From Phytophthora colocasiae (lineage: Eukaryota > Oomycota > Peronosporomycetes > Peronosporales > Peronosporaceae), in contig JAGKQI010000104.1 in the NCBI GenBank assembly GCA_018806915.1, positions 310,001 through 374,000 on the forward strand: 64,000 bases of DNA. The letters run 5' to 3'. Both the position numbers and the translations under genes were made by a program. Of this stretch, positions 53,864 to 64,000 are shown in pieces. The notes below the pieces were generated by a model. That model was not told the DNA's origin. It saw nothing but the letters and a program-made list of their open reading frames with translations, and did no database searches. The stretch's first letter is position 1. Every line of letters starts with the position of its first letter.

Positions 53864-54511
53864 CTACCGCTGCTGCGTCTTTCGATAATGCGCTCTATGG
53901 TAAACTCTACCGGGATCACGGTCACGAGTTTCCCGGTCAATCTGGCTGGCCAGTTGAAGCCTTGTTTGTACGCGCATGAACTCGATCTCCGCGTTCTTTT
54001 TCGCCTCCAGGTCCTGCTTCATTACTTCAACGCGTTGTGCGTTTTCAATCTCGAGCAACTCCACCGCTCGTGCGTATTTGCCTGACAATACCTGCAGGTG
54101 GTCTTGCAAGCGTTTGTCTGCTTGTACGGTCCACAGATTCTCCCGCTGCTTGATCTCTGCAGCGTGGAACGCCTGCAACTCGTTCGTACGCTTCTCCAAC
54201 GCGGCAGGAGCACTCCTTGCCAGCTTTCGTGCTGCCGCAATCACCTGGTCGCACATTACAACTTGTCGCTCCAATTTCTCCACTTCAACCTGCACCTGCT
54301 CGAGTTTGACGGCGACATCGTGGTGGTGGAGGAAGATACTGCGCAGCTCCAACTCGACTTTGTCCTGCAACCGCTGCACGTTTCCGCGGAGAACCGTAAA
54401 ACCTTCAAGTTCCTCAAAGGTTTGGAAATACTCTCGAACGCGACCTTGCACTCGCAGGAAGAGCTGCTCCTCTACGTTTGTCAATTGTACGCTCTCCTGT
54501 TGAACGGGCAT
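53864..54511 (-). CDS. Coiled-coil protein
   Basis: 215 residues, intronless. Almost entirely heptad-like helix from residue 10 to 190 (for example VQRLQDKVELELRSIFLHHH, VEVEKLERQVVMCDQVIAAA, RVEVMKQDLEAKKNAEIEFM), with an Arg-rich tail. There are no membrane segments. The size and shape recall small complex subunits (BLOC-1 or cytoskeletal types), but I do not recognise a family. It converges on the FAIM gene, 67 bases apart. Confidence 0.7.
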   Translation of the reverse strand: MPVQQESVQLTNVEEQLFLRVQGRVREYFQTFEELEGFTVLRGNVQRLQDKVELELRSIFLHHHDVAVKLEQVQVEVEKLERQVVMCDQVIAAARKLARSAPAALEKRTNELQAFHAAEIKQRENLWTVQADKRLQDHLQVLSGKYARAVELLEIENAQRVEVMKQDLEAKKNAEIEFMRVQTRLQLASQIDRETRDRDPGRVYHRAHYRKTQQR

Positions 54512-54754
54512 TTACCTACCAGCATTCGGCTTGCTGATGTGTCACTGAATCAGAGATGACACAGTTCTCGTGCAAAACCACCAGCCTGTGTGCCGTTTCA
54601 TCATCACGGCTAGGAAAGCTGCAGAGTGAATGATAAGAACGTGTGGTTGGTTGGTGACAGAAAGTTGTTGGTCTGGTATTGACCTCTATTGGAATAATTT
54701 ACAGACGCAGTTTGCGCTGCGACTCGGACAGTCGGGGCGCAGGCGTTTTCTAAT

Positions 54755-55357
54755 TTACTGAATGCCGCACCCGGTGTCATTCGTGCTCCAGCTCATGGCC
54801 GACGTGTATTTGCGCGTGGCCTTCTCCAGTGCAATGAGGTGCGGGTCACGGACTTGTAGCGAGCGCATGCAGTCGCAGAGCTTGAACAGATACTCGAAGT
54901 TGGGGCCGCTGAAGCCTTTCCTGGTGGCGATCTCCTTGGCCATTTCGTCGACCGGAGACGGTCCCAGGAAGTCCGAATTCGAGGGCGTGGCAATGTACAC
55001 CAGCGCCTCGCGCACCACACCGTCGACGCAGTGCACTTCCACCATTTGGCGGTCGTAGCCGGCCTGCTCGCGATTGTCCAGCTTGGTCAACGTGTCCTGG
55101 ACTTCCTCGTCGGGCACCTTGTACAAGCGGCCCCACGTGATGTGGTCGCCCGCCAAGTGCGCGAACTCGTCGTCGAACTTCTTCATCTCCTCGCGGCTGA
55201 TGAGGGTAACCACTCGGCCCTTAGCCTCGGGTGAGCCGCGGTGGTCCGGGCTGCCCTGCCAAAAGCGACGGTGCCAGCCCTCAACGTAGCCGAACACCGT
55301 GTCCTCGGCAGGGAACTCCGTCTTCCAGACGATCGAGCCGTAGCCAAACACCCACAT
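54755..55357 (-). CDS. ChaC-type gamma-glutamylcyclotransferase (glutathione-specific)
   Basis: Cytosolic enzyme that cleaves glutathione to 5-oxoproline and Cys-Gly. 200 residues, intronless from the ATG at 55357; the open frame extends upstream to 55732, but the family start [12 protein letters not shown] fits this ATG. Motifs are the YGS loop, [20 protein letters not shown], the catalytic Glu in [26 protein letters not shown] and the closing [17 protein letters not shown]. It is closest to ChaC2. Confidence 0.93.
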   Translation of the reverse strand: MWVFGYGSIVWKTEFPAEDTVFGYVEGWHRRFWQGSPDHRGSPEAKGRVVTLISREEMKKFDDEFAHLAGDHITWGRLYKVPDEEVQDTLTKLDNREQAGYDRQMVEVHCVDGVVREALVYIATPSNSDFLGPSPVDEMAKEIATRKGFSGPNFEYLFKLCDCMRSLQVRDPHLIALEKATRKYTSAMSWSTNDTGCGIQ

Positions 55358-57205
55358 GATTTGTAATAGAGAAGAGTGGGGTCTTGAATGCGGAGCTGCT
55401 GCGCTGTGCTGTGTGTCGCGAATGAGGCGAATTCCGATATGAACTGCCGAGTGGCAGGCGAAGGCAAACCCCAGTTGCCGATTTACCCTACCCACCTGCC
55501 GGATATAGATTGTTTCCCCTAACCCCGTTGTGTTCGGTTGTGTTTGAGCAAAAAGCGCCTCAAGAAAATTCCCTCGCAAAATGCGACGCGGTAACTTTGA
55601 GTGGTATCTGTGCGTGTATTGAGCGAGGGCTCCTGTAAAAACGCACTGGTAGGCATCCAGGCGTGTTGCCGCGCATGCATACAACAGGACCGCGGACCAG
55701 GTACGCCCTATGACGGCAGCGTCATGCCACAACGAACTCTTGCAGCAACGGATCCAACATGGTTATCTTACCGGCATCCTATTGTAGCCGTTTCGCGCAA
55801 ATATCCAAGGATACTATACGCCAAACCTATCTGAAATCCGTGTTGCCATAGGCAACTTGCCAACACTATTGGTCCAGCGCAGCACAAACCAGGTCCGGGG
55901 TGAACCCTGCTGACTTGGTCCGCACACGCGGGCCACTCATACTCGCGCCGCACGCGACGGGAACAGGCTTCCGTACATCAATTACGCCTAGACAGCCGCG
56001 CAGATCTGCTTGCGGCAAAAGAAACGGAGCTGCTGGCCGCTTCGGAGCTGATTGGGTGGAGAATGCCACGTACGGCGAGAGCGGCTTTGACAGAGCGTGA
56101 CGTGCACGAGGCGACGTTCCGCTGGCCCGGTGCTGCCCAGATGGCCGTTTTCGTCCGACTTATGGCCTCTGACTCTTCGACGACCAATGAGAGCGGCGTA
56201 TGCAGATGACTAGGTGGGACTCTTGTCACCGTGGTAATAATCTTAGTCGCCATTGGTTGACGAGCATCAACTTCAGCCAGTCTCTGATTGGCTGAAAAAC
56301 GCCCCCCATCACCCCTCCACCACCAGAAAATCGTGACACGAGCATGACAGCCACCTCGAAGTCAACACCGGAGCCCGGGCGCCGGCGCTGATAGGTCCGC
56401 CGTCGCCGCAGAAGGCCCATTCCACCGTTCCATTGGCGACGCCGTGCCGCCGTCACACGCCCGAGCCGGAGGGACCTCAAGTGGACGCATCCAGAGCTGC
56501 GAGACCGTCGTCTTGGTCACCGTGCGTTACTGATAAGGCGGGAGGTCAGCCCTCAACTCGGAGAGGAAGCCGGACGAGCGCTCCTGCAGCACCAGGCGAA
56601 AGTCGGCACGGCGCGATCAGTGATGCGAACGAACACGCAGAAGTCGGCTGATGGACGCATGTCGTTGTGCGGCAACACGCCAATTCAGGTAGTACTGCCC
56701 GGACGGCATGGGAGGGCTTGACCAAAAACGAGCAAACAGGAAGTGACGACCTCCAACCTGTTCTCCGATCGCACGCACGCTTCATTAATCGCTCAATGCT
56801 GTCGTAATCCTCGCTGTCGATGCACCAGCGGTCCACGATTCCACAAAGATATGGTTCTTCTTAGCCAAAACCAAAATCTCTCTTTGGCAAACGGACAGTC
56901 TTGTCCAGACAAGCATTTCGATCTGGAAACAAAATTATTTGGCAAGACTAATACTTTTGACGTGATTTCACTGATTCAAGGAAACCACAAAATGTTTTAT
57001 GCTTCATTGTTCTTTAGGCGACTGTCATGCAACTAAAGTTGCTTTTGTTGCTATCGTTGCAATAAGAACAAGTGGCTCAAAGCTTCTTCTTCTTCTCGTC
57101 GAATACTAATTGGTCCTGATTCGGAACTCGTGAGATGACGATGGCCCAAACACAGGGTGTCTTCGTTTTGTGGCGTTTTCGACGTCGAATCAAAACACTG
57201 CATTA
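55358..57205. other. Long intergenic region
   Basis: About 1.85 kb, GC-rich in the left part. Only short, featureless frames on both strands. It may contain decayed element or gene sequence, but I can support nothing specific. Confidence 0.4.
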
Positions 57206-58119
57206 GGGGGTGTCAGAATTGCAAAACGTGGGTCCGAAATCCCATGGGATTTCGCGCCAAAATCACGTGGGATTTCGGCCCGAAATAGCATGTGATTTGG
57301 CGCCTCACCAAATCACCTACCTCTGGAGGTGGGTGATTTGCCTGGAGTTAGGAAATCCCACAAGTGATCCGCCAAAGGAAACCTTTCTCAGTTGCTCTTT
57401 TCATTTTGAAAGGGAAAGATCTCTCGCGCAAGCAGACATCGCGTCTGTAGCAACTACAGGGGACACGCCTTCTTGGGAGAGTCCCAAGGTGCCGATTATC
57501 AACGGCAAACGACCACGGTAAGTACTCTCATGCTTGAAGAACCGCATCGTGGAAGGCTTATCTCTTTGCGTGTAGCCATGACGCAAGAACTAGAGTTAAG
57601 CGTGCTGTTTAGGCGGGTGCAGATGAAGTTCATCTCACGGCTGACGACTACAAGGTAATCGTGGGCTGGCAGTAGGACAAGATGAAGCTCTTCACGGTGC
57701 CAGTGGAAAGACGACCCACCTAAGATGTCTAAGTTGGCCGTGTTTTGAAATATCGCGGTGCATTTATTCATCAACTTGGGTAACAAGCGTCTCAAACGTC
57801 TTTAGTAAACAGCTTTCGCAAGGCGTCTAGTGTAGCACAATCTCTTAAGCTCATCGTCAAGCTCTTCCTCTAGAATTGCAACTGCGAGAAGGTCTATGAT
57901 CTCCACGATCAGATGCTGGCGCGCGGTGACCTTCGGCATGGACGTGTGCTTCTTTCGCGCACGCAGCAGAACTTTACAAAATTGCTTTTGCAGCTTCAAT
58001 TCTGAGACCCCCGAAACCATTGTTTGAAATCACATGCTATTTCGGGTCGAAATCCCATGTGATTTTGGCGCGAAATCCCATGGGATTTCAGACCCACGTT
58101 TTGCAATTCTGACACCCCC
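57206..58119. mobile_element. 0.9-kb element with long (about 95-bp) terminal inverted repeats
   Basis: The left end from GGGGGTGTCAGAATTGC (57206 to about 57300) is the near-perfect reverse complement of the right end (about 58024-58119). Within each arm the palindromic unit CCCATGGGATTT / AAATCCCATGGG and relatives (CACGTGGGATTT, GCATGTGATTT) are repeated. TA dinucleotides flank it (57204-57205, 58120-58121), suggesting a TA target duplication. Inside, minus-strand frames occur (58020-57802 with EILDLLAVAILEEELDD-like helix; 57795-57499), interrupted by stops, that may be a transposase remnant, perhaps of PIF/Harbinger or mariner type. Confidence 0.8.
57802..58020 (-). pseudogene. Frame inside the TIR element, possible transposase N-terminal relic
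   Basis: A 72-codon frame beginning MVSGVSELKLQKQFCKVLLR, with an acidic helix LEEELDDELKRLCYTRRLA, then a stop. The next minus frame continues RRLLPKLMNKCTAIFQ. The style recalls the start of oomycete DDE transposases but no catalytic residues are present. The ATG lies next to the right terminal repeat. Confidence 0.35.
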
Positions 58120-58121
58120 TA

Positions 58122-58931
58122 TTAGAAAGTGTCGACAAGGCCGGTGGTGCTTCGTCCAGTTAAACGTCGAAATGTAAGGAGCCAGAGACTTTAGCAATCA
58201 GACGCTCTAGCCAGCGACCCTCTTGTTTTTCATCCAGTTTTCAATCTCGATCAGCGCAAAATGGTGCTGCGTCCTACAGTAATTCTATACTTTCTACGTA
58301 GATTACTCCAAGTCTACGGACCAGAAAATCGATACCGATGAACATTTCGCCTGCCATTTGCGCATGCGCATGTTTGTTGATTTCTTGCTGGAACAAAACA
58401 AGACCTACATGTTCAGCGAACAATAGTAAAAACACTTAAAAGTACATGCTCATGAAAGCATTGCTTGCAGCTTGCTACATGTACCGGAAGTCAGTTATGC
58501 CCGCTATGACAGGTTTCATGCAGAGCGCATGGCCTGTAGTGAAGCGAAGTATTAAAATGAGCATATCCAGCGAGCCTCTTGTGGCAAGGAAGGAGGCATA
58601 AGAAATGGGATCAGCGAAGAAAACAAACAAACAAACAAGAATCGAGATATTAATAGGGGTTAACGTAGCCCCATCCGAAAAATCTAGCCTTATAATTCAT
58701 AAGTAAAGGTTCTTGAATAAATAATTCGTGGAATGACATAAGTACGCAACAAAATGCAGTACCATAATACAAAAACAATTCGGCGCGAAACTGGGTTGTT
58801 ATTAAAGAAGTTGAATGTCCAAGCTGTCCGTGCTGTTAAATCTTCCACGTCAGGTGGGATGTTTTCACCACTTGCTTCAACCAGATCGATCCTTGCAGGC
58901 CTAGATAGTTTTCACAGTGCCTACTCCGTGC
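58122..58931. other. Intergenic region
   Basis: About 800 bases between the TIR element and PRA1. AT-rich towards the right, with no gene I can support. Confidence 0.45.
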
Positions 58932-59839
58932 TTACACAGTGTCCGCGATCTGATCAGCCTCGCTCGACAAGAAGCCTAACTCATCCTCCTCGCGGATGGA
59001 AGGGCAGTCACGTAGAATAGCATGAGAAATAGCGAGCGCACCGCTGCAAAGTATAACAAAACCCGAGCATCATATGTGTTAGTATTTTGGTAGTCGCACA
59101 CTTACGAGCCAACAAGATGATAAATTTACCTGGCCGAGCAGATCGTAAAGAGGATTGATCCACCGAAAACGACGATAACAGCAGCGCTCACTGAAAACAA
59201 AGCGGCACACAGCATATCCGTGAGCTCAACAAGAAGTATCATATCCAATAGAACAACCAACATACCACCGAGCATGCCAAGCTTCCGCTGTTCGGGCGTC
59301 ACTGTGCGCCCCATGATCTTGGTTGGGTTCTCAGGGGACTCATTCGCTGTCGCACTCGACATGTACAGCCAAAAGCCGCCAAGGCAAATCAGCACGAACA
59401 GGAAGAAAGGGTTCAGCAGACTGCATCAGCACAGACACGACAGTAAGTAAACACCAAAATTTACGCAGCACAGCTCATCCACGTACATCGTAACAACGCC
59501 CACTAGAGCAGCGGAGATCGCATAATTGGCACTGAAGAACAGCGCATTTTTGCGGCATCGCGAGGCTAGCACTTCACGCCCAGGTACATTAAAAGGCTTC
59601 TCTTCGCCTAAAATAATTCCAAATGACACATTGTAATTAGTTAGTTAACCTTGCCCAACAATTGAAAGGGAGAAAGGTAGCGACGCACCAAGACCAAAGA
59701 ACTGGGAGATGCCGCGCACATTCCGGATGTCCACCGCCTTGAAGAGCTGGTTGCGGATCTTCTGCAACGCATGCTGCGGCACCTCCATGGTGATGGTGCC
59801 CTGGGGCTCGTCGGACGCGACCTTCATATTAGTGCTCAT
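58932..59839 (-). CDS. PRA1 (prenylated Rab acceptor) family membrane protein
   Basis: Endomembrane protein that binds prenylated Rab GTPases and helps ER-Golgi traffic. Five exons from the ATG at 59839; small introns separate FGLG, GVVTM, MLGG and ICSAR. Family features are PFNVPGREVLASRCRKNALFFSANY, the paired hydrophobic hairpins (AISAALVGVVTM, LLNPFFLFVLICLGGFWLYM; then MLGG, AVIVVFGGSILFTIC) and the conserved GALAISHAILRD near the C-terminus. The tail is acidic. Length about 210 residues, as usual for PRA1. Confidence 0.85.
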
Positions 59840-60029
59840 GGCGGTGCGGGGCGTTCGTTCTTGTGTGATCGCGAGGGAAGAGAAGTGCCAGATAAAATCT
59901 GTTGGCGACATTCTGTTCGCTGAAAATAGCACGCTGTGAACGAATCAGAATTAGTTAAGGGTCTTTTATTAACCAATCCGACGTCATCTCAGATTTTTCT
60001 CCAGAGTGAATGTCACTTCAACTTCAGTG

Positions 60030-60532
60030 ATGCAGACCCGACAAAGACTCAAGACGCCAATGAAGGCAACTTGCCAGCTAAACGATTCACCCGAGGGAGA
60101 CTGTAAGTAGATGCGTCCTCGTCTTCGTACTGGCTTGTTACCATTTGTTCACGTCATTTCTTGGCAGCGTATTCTCGTGATGGAGATAAGGTGACGTATA
60201 TATTTGAAATACTTCTGATGAACGGACTCTGATAGTGCGGTACTAAACAGGAGAACGAAGTGAATGAGGTGAAACAAGGACGTAAAAACAAGCGGAAGGG
60301 TGGAGCTAGCGAAGGACGTGGGAAGGGATTATCTAATAAGAAGCAAAAGGTGAACCAGTCTGCGGAGTCACCCCCTATCTTCACCTTCAAGACAACGAAG
60401 ACATCGTTTCGGAAGAGGAAGCAGTTGAAACTTGAGAGACTTCAACAGGAAGACGAGAGAAACAAGAAGCGTATCGAGGACCTGATCGAGTACTTCAAGA
60501 ACTTGGACGAACAGAAACTGGAAATGGCTTGA
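60030..60532 (+). CDS. Small basic nuclear-type protein, unknown
   Basis: Three exons (60030-60102, 60168-60190, 60251-60532) give about 125 residues. A very basic middle (KQGRKNKRKGGASEGRGKG), a short Phe-containing segment PPIFTFKTTKTSFRKRKQLK, and a C-terminal charged helix (RNKKRIEDLIEYFKNLDEQK) that may be a coiled coil. It shares a 190-base promoter with PRA1. Not recognised; size and charge suggest a nuclear or nucleolar factor. Confidence 0.6.
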
Positions 60533-60607
60533 GGTACGAGTTGGTGGGTCATTTTGTGCATTTATGAATTGATACGACAAAATAGTGTGGGTGATCGATA
60601 ACGTAAC

Positions 60608-63600
60608 TCATGCCGACTGTGCAGTTGCCAATGCCAGAAGCTGATCGCAGTAGCGAGGACTTTGGTGACGAGTCCGATTCTCTTTTGCCTTTTTTGCCAG
60701 TAGAGGAGCATCAATTGCTGCAGTTTCCTTCAACACCTCGAAGACAGCCTCCTACAAGTCATACAGAAGTTAATTAAATTCGTGTAGCGACTGCTAGTTT
60801 GCTTACCTGGATGTCGGTCTCAGAATCGTCAAGATGAACGAAAAGGCAGTCCAACGTATAGTCAATAATCGTTCCTTTAAAATGCTCCCTCGGTGCTGCT
60901 TTCAGGAAGGTGGTAAATGTCTGACAGGCAGCTTTGCGTACAGTGTCGTTGCTGTCATCCAGACGCTTCAAAATCTCGGCGTAGAGTTGGTGTACCGGCT
61001 CCTCTGTTAAAACCAACAACAAAAGCATTTCAGCAAGAATGACGGCGTTACAGACACAAACAATATCCATGCCATACCCCCCAAGCATCCGGGCAAAGCC
61101 ACGAACAGATACTGCAGCGCGAGGCAAACAAGCTGGCGGGTCTTGGCATCACTATCGTCCATAGATGATTTCAGCACGGGCAACATCTACAATAATTGCA
61201 TGGACTATTGGTCAGTACAGCAGAGAGCAACGAATATGGAACATCATCACAGTTTTTACCTGTGGGGCTGTTTCAAACAAGCATGGCTGGTCGGCAATAC
61301 CCTGACGAAGGAGTGTATATGCGCATGCAACCGCAACTTTTCTAAAACATCAAAGCAAATAGTGCACATGTCGGTCAGCAGCCTCAATAAAACTCGCACG
61401 CATAGAAAAATAAAGGCCAACCTAATAGTTGCAGCAACGCGCCCACCACGCCAAACGATGTTCGGGATTATAGCCTTCTGAAGCAGAGCCACACTGAAAG
61501 GTTCAAAGTCCTGAAGACACGAACAAACACAACTCGCATTCAGTTGAACGCATCTACCAACAGAAGAATCAATTACAAATATTATATCACAAGCGCACAT
61601 ACCTGGGCGATAGAACCCGTCCCTAGCATCGTTTCCAGCAACGCGAGGAAAGCAAGACGAACGTCTGCATCCTGATCTGGCTCGAGATGAACCAGAAAAA
61701 CAGGAACAATTTTACCCAGGCTTTTTCCACATGCCTAACACGACAGAATCAATAATCAAAATAAACTCTTCATACTTCAAGCAAAAATACCGTACCGCTC
61801 CTCCCCGCCGGCAAAGTGAGTCAAATAGTACGCGGTTTGAGTTACTTTTTTGCCAGCTTGTTTTTGCGTTTGTAGGGAGTGCCATTGTTTCGAGGAGTCT
61901 ATCGATGTAGCGCGTATACAGTTCCTGAAACTCAAAATGAACATTAGTGTTTCGACCACCACAGTTCGAACGCAAATAACTAACCTCAATTTGCTGCTCC
62001 ATCTTCGCAGATAGCTCATTTAGGGATTCAGATGCCTGGAGAGCACACCAAAAGGTGTCATCAAATATTCACCATGCATACTCAAAAGCTGGTCGGCCAG
62101 CGAACGTACCGTTTCAAAGGCAACTGAAGACTCCGAAGACGATGCGAGGAGGTGGCTCAGCACCCAGAAAAGGCGAAAGCAGATCTCGTCCTTTTGCGCG
62201 AGAAGTGGTCCAGCAGTCTTGATAATGCTGGAAACAACACCTGCTAATTGGTCTTGCAAATCTGCCATTTCTGATTCTCGCAGACCGGCATCGCACAACG
62301 CTTCGGTGATAAGCTACAGAATTTGACATCAGAAAAAAATACACGCAAAAGTTAGTTAGCAATGGCATTGGATAGCTCATAAAAATCCTTACCTCCACAT
62401 GAGTTCCGATTGTCTTTGGTGCCATGCCTTCAATGCTCATACCCAACAGAATCAGCCCATTTGTACGATGTTGAGCAGTGTCCTGCCCTGCTAACCTTCC
62501 AGCCACCATCGGCAGCAACGAGGCCAAAATCATTTGGGAGTCAGCATAAAATCCAACGACGCCTGAGCATGCTTTGACACTGTTGTACACCGTTTCTTCA
62601 TCATCGCGACAGGTTTTGCTCAGTGCTGCAAAAACCTTGTCGAGGAGTGGGTTCATGTTCTGCTCCAGCAAGATTAAATACGCACTAAGAATTTGGGTGT
62701 AGCGCTCGCGTGCTTGAACAGTCCAGTCTGCCGTTTTATCTAGCAGGGGTGGCAAAACCTCCGCTTGGATATGTGCTGCAAGCTTGCGAGCACCAAGCGG
62801 TGGACGTGTCTCGAAGAAAAAAGGTGGGGTGCTTTTTGCTGACTCCGCATCCACATCCATGAGCTCTACACCATCTGCCTTGATGCCTCCATCTTCATCC
62901 CGAGTTTCCCAACTAACTGAAAGTTTATTCAGCTTGGTAATAGAAAGAGTTCGTACTTCAGGCGATTCATCAACGATACCAGCCAGGAAGAGTGGGAAGA
63001 TAGACGCCTCGAACTGCTGAATCTGATCGATCTCGCTTAGCCACGACGTCAGTGTGGTCACTAACTGCTTCCTCACAGACGGAGCATGGTCGAAAATTAC
63101 CTTACTGATCGCTGGCAAGAGTATCTCTTTCATGAGTTCCGATAGAGCTTCAGAGCCACACGGCACAACAGCTTCCAGCGCCTGTAACGCGCATACACGC
63201 ACGCGACTATGTTGATGGCTCAAATTCGCCACAATCGGTCGTACAATGGTGCCGATCTGCATCCCGACATCGCTTTTCCAGTTCTTCGAGATCAAAATGA
63301 CGCATTCTGATGACATCTTCTTGGCATCTGGGAACGGGTCCACCGCCGATTTGCCCAGAGCGCTGGCCAGTTCCGTGATGACGTCGCGCAGAGATGTCTG
63401 ATTATCCTTAACCGAAGCAAATTGCTTCAAAAATGCGTGCAGCAACTGCAGAATAAGCAGGCGAATCTCCTCTGTGGGCTCCGGGTATGGCAGTTTGCCT
63501 AATCGAGCGTTAACCAGCGCCACCAGTTCCTTCAGAGTCGCCGCCGATGGTTCCAGCGCCTCATGCTCACATAAGAACAGCAGCGACGTGAGCGCTCGCT

Positions 63601-63844
63601 CTCGACATTTCTCCACGTTGTCGATTTCAGCACACTGAAGCAGAGGCCTCTGCAAGCTTGAGACGCATAAAGCGCGAAGGACAGTAGCGGACACACGCGA
63701 CGCCTCGTTCTGAAGTACACGGTGGATCTTGTCAGCGGCACGGCGGCGCACGCTGCGGTCGGAATCAGATAGACAGTTGACGTCGCGTTGCATTTTCATG
63801 GCCAACATGTTAAACGCACTCGCGTCATCCGAAGATAGCGCCAT
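60608..63844 (-). CDS. DNAAF5: DNAAF5 (HEATR2), axonemal dynein assembly factor
   Basis: Cytoplasmic HEAT-repeat protein needed to pre-assemble dynein arms of motile cilia and flagella. The start is the ATG at 63844 (MALSSDDAS); a long first exon to 62393 is followed by about ten short exons to the stop at 60608. HEAT repeats run throughout. Family marks are NLSHQHSRVRVCALQALEAV, FDHAPSVRKQLVTTLTSWL, IIPNIVWRGGRVAATIRKVA and the C-terminal HQSPRYCDQLL, which matches animal DNAAF5. One intron begins GTACGT at 62109, joining VAFET to ASESLNEL. It indicates a flagellated life stage. Confidence 0.88.
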
Positions 63845-64000
63845 TGCTCGGATCCACAAGGATATGTTGCTCAAAGGGTTAATTCGGTTCAAATGGTGTG
63901 ACACACTTCAAATTTACCAATGTGTATACAGTATACCATTCAGGACACCACCGCATGAGGCGTTGCCGCTTCCCTGTCGTCTGGCATTCCTCAGCGTTGT
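63845..64000. other. Right-edge flank
   Basis: Promoter-side sequence of DNAAF5. The frame is open upstream to 63904, but only through a GTG. No further gene is visible. Confidence 0.4.

Noticed and set aside
55768..56500. GC-rich short frames as possible genes
   Set aside because: No start context, motif, intron structure or codon pattern supports any of them.
57290..57303. E2F-like TTTGGCGCC in the TIR element
   Set aside because: Part of the terminal repeat unit, not near a gene start.
1..64000. tRNA, rRNA or CRISPR loci
   Set aside because: No paired A/B-box arrangement, rRNA-like sequence or regularly spaced repeats was found by eye; a tRNAscan or Rfam search would settle it.

Overview
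The window looks like nuclear DNA of an oomycete, most likely Phytophthora or a close relative. Genes are dense and on both strands. Introns are short (about 50-90 bases, GT...AG). Protein families are eukaryotic, and oomycete-style accessory genes (a secreted GH30 glycanase, PX proteins, transposon relics) are present. DNAAF5, a dynein-arm assembly factor, implies a flagellated stage, which fits zoospores. No other source was used; exon borders were placed by hand and may be off by a base or so.

Left third (1-24 kb): a reading frame runs off the left edge beside two strong hairpins (1-711). Then come a ROK sugar kinase, PAF1, an ankyrin membrane protein, a HECT ubiquitin ligase with an N-terminal RanBP2-type zinc finger, a small single-pass membrane protein and a PX membrane protein. 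At 11.2-13.4 kb lies a broken Fanzor gene, a eukaryotic relative of TnpB RNA-guided nucleases. It is followed by AP-4 epsilon and WDR82 (head to head), GH30 with a decayed tandem copy, a kinase-like protein and a ceramide synthase.

Middle third (24-44 kb): HIRIP3-like histone chaperone, ribosomal protein L17, MSH6, a second Fanzor remnant carrying a nested MITE (31.4-32.3 kb), an LRR protein, two unknown nuclear-looking proteins, CTR9 and the ribonucleotide reductase small subunit. HIRIP3-like, MSH6 and RNR2 each have an E2F-like motif close to the start.

Right third (44-64 kb): a second PX protein, an RRM protein resembling the RRM half of PPIE, V-ATPase c'' subunit, a SETD9-like SET protein, SAM50, a FAIM-domain protein with DPF motifs, a coiled-coil protein, a ChaC glutathione cyclotransferase, a 0.9 kb element with long terminal inverted repeats (57.2-58.1 kb), a PRA1 protein, a small basic nuclear-type protein and DNAAF5.

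Most genes are unrelated housekeeping genes, although the transcription and chromatin group (PAF1, CTR9, WDR82, HIRIP3-like, SETD9-like) is notable. The most interesting material is the pair of Fanzor relics. The first carries an inverted copy of its own C-terminal coding segment. Both share a conserved non-coding block just after the coding sequence, which is a candidate guide-RNA scaffold or element right end. No tRNA, rRNA or CRISPR array was recognised.
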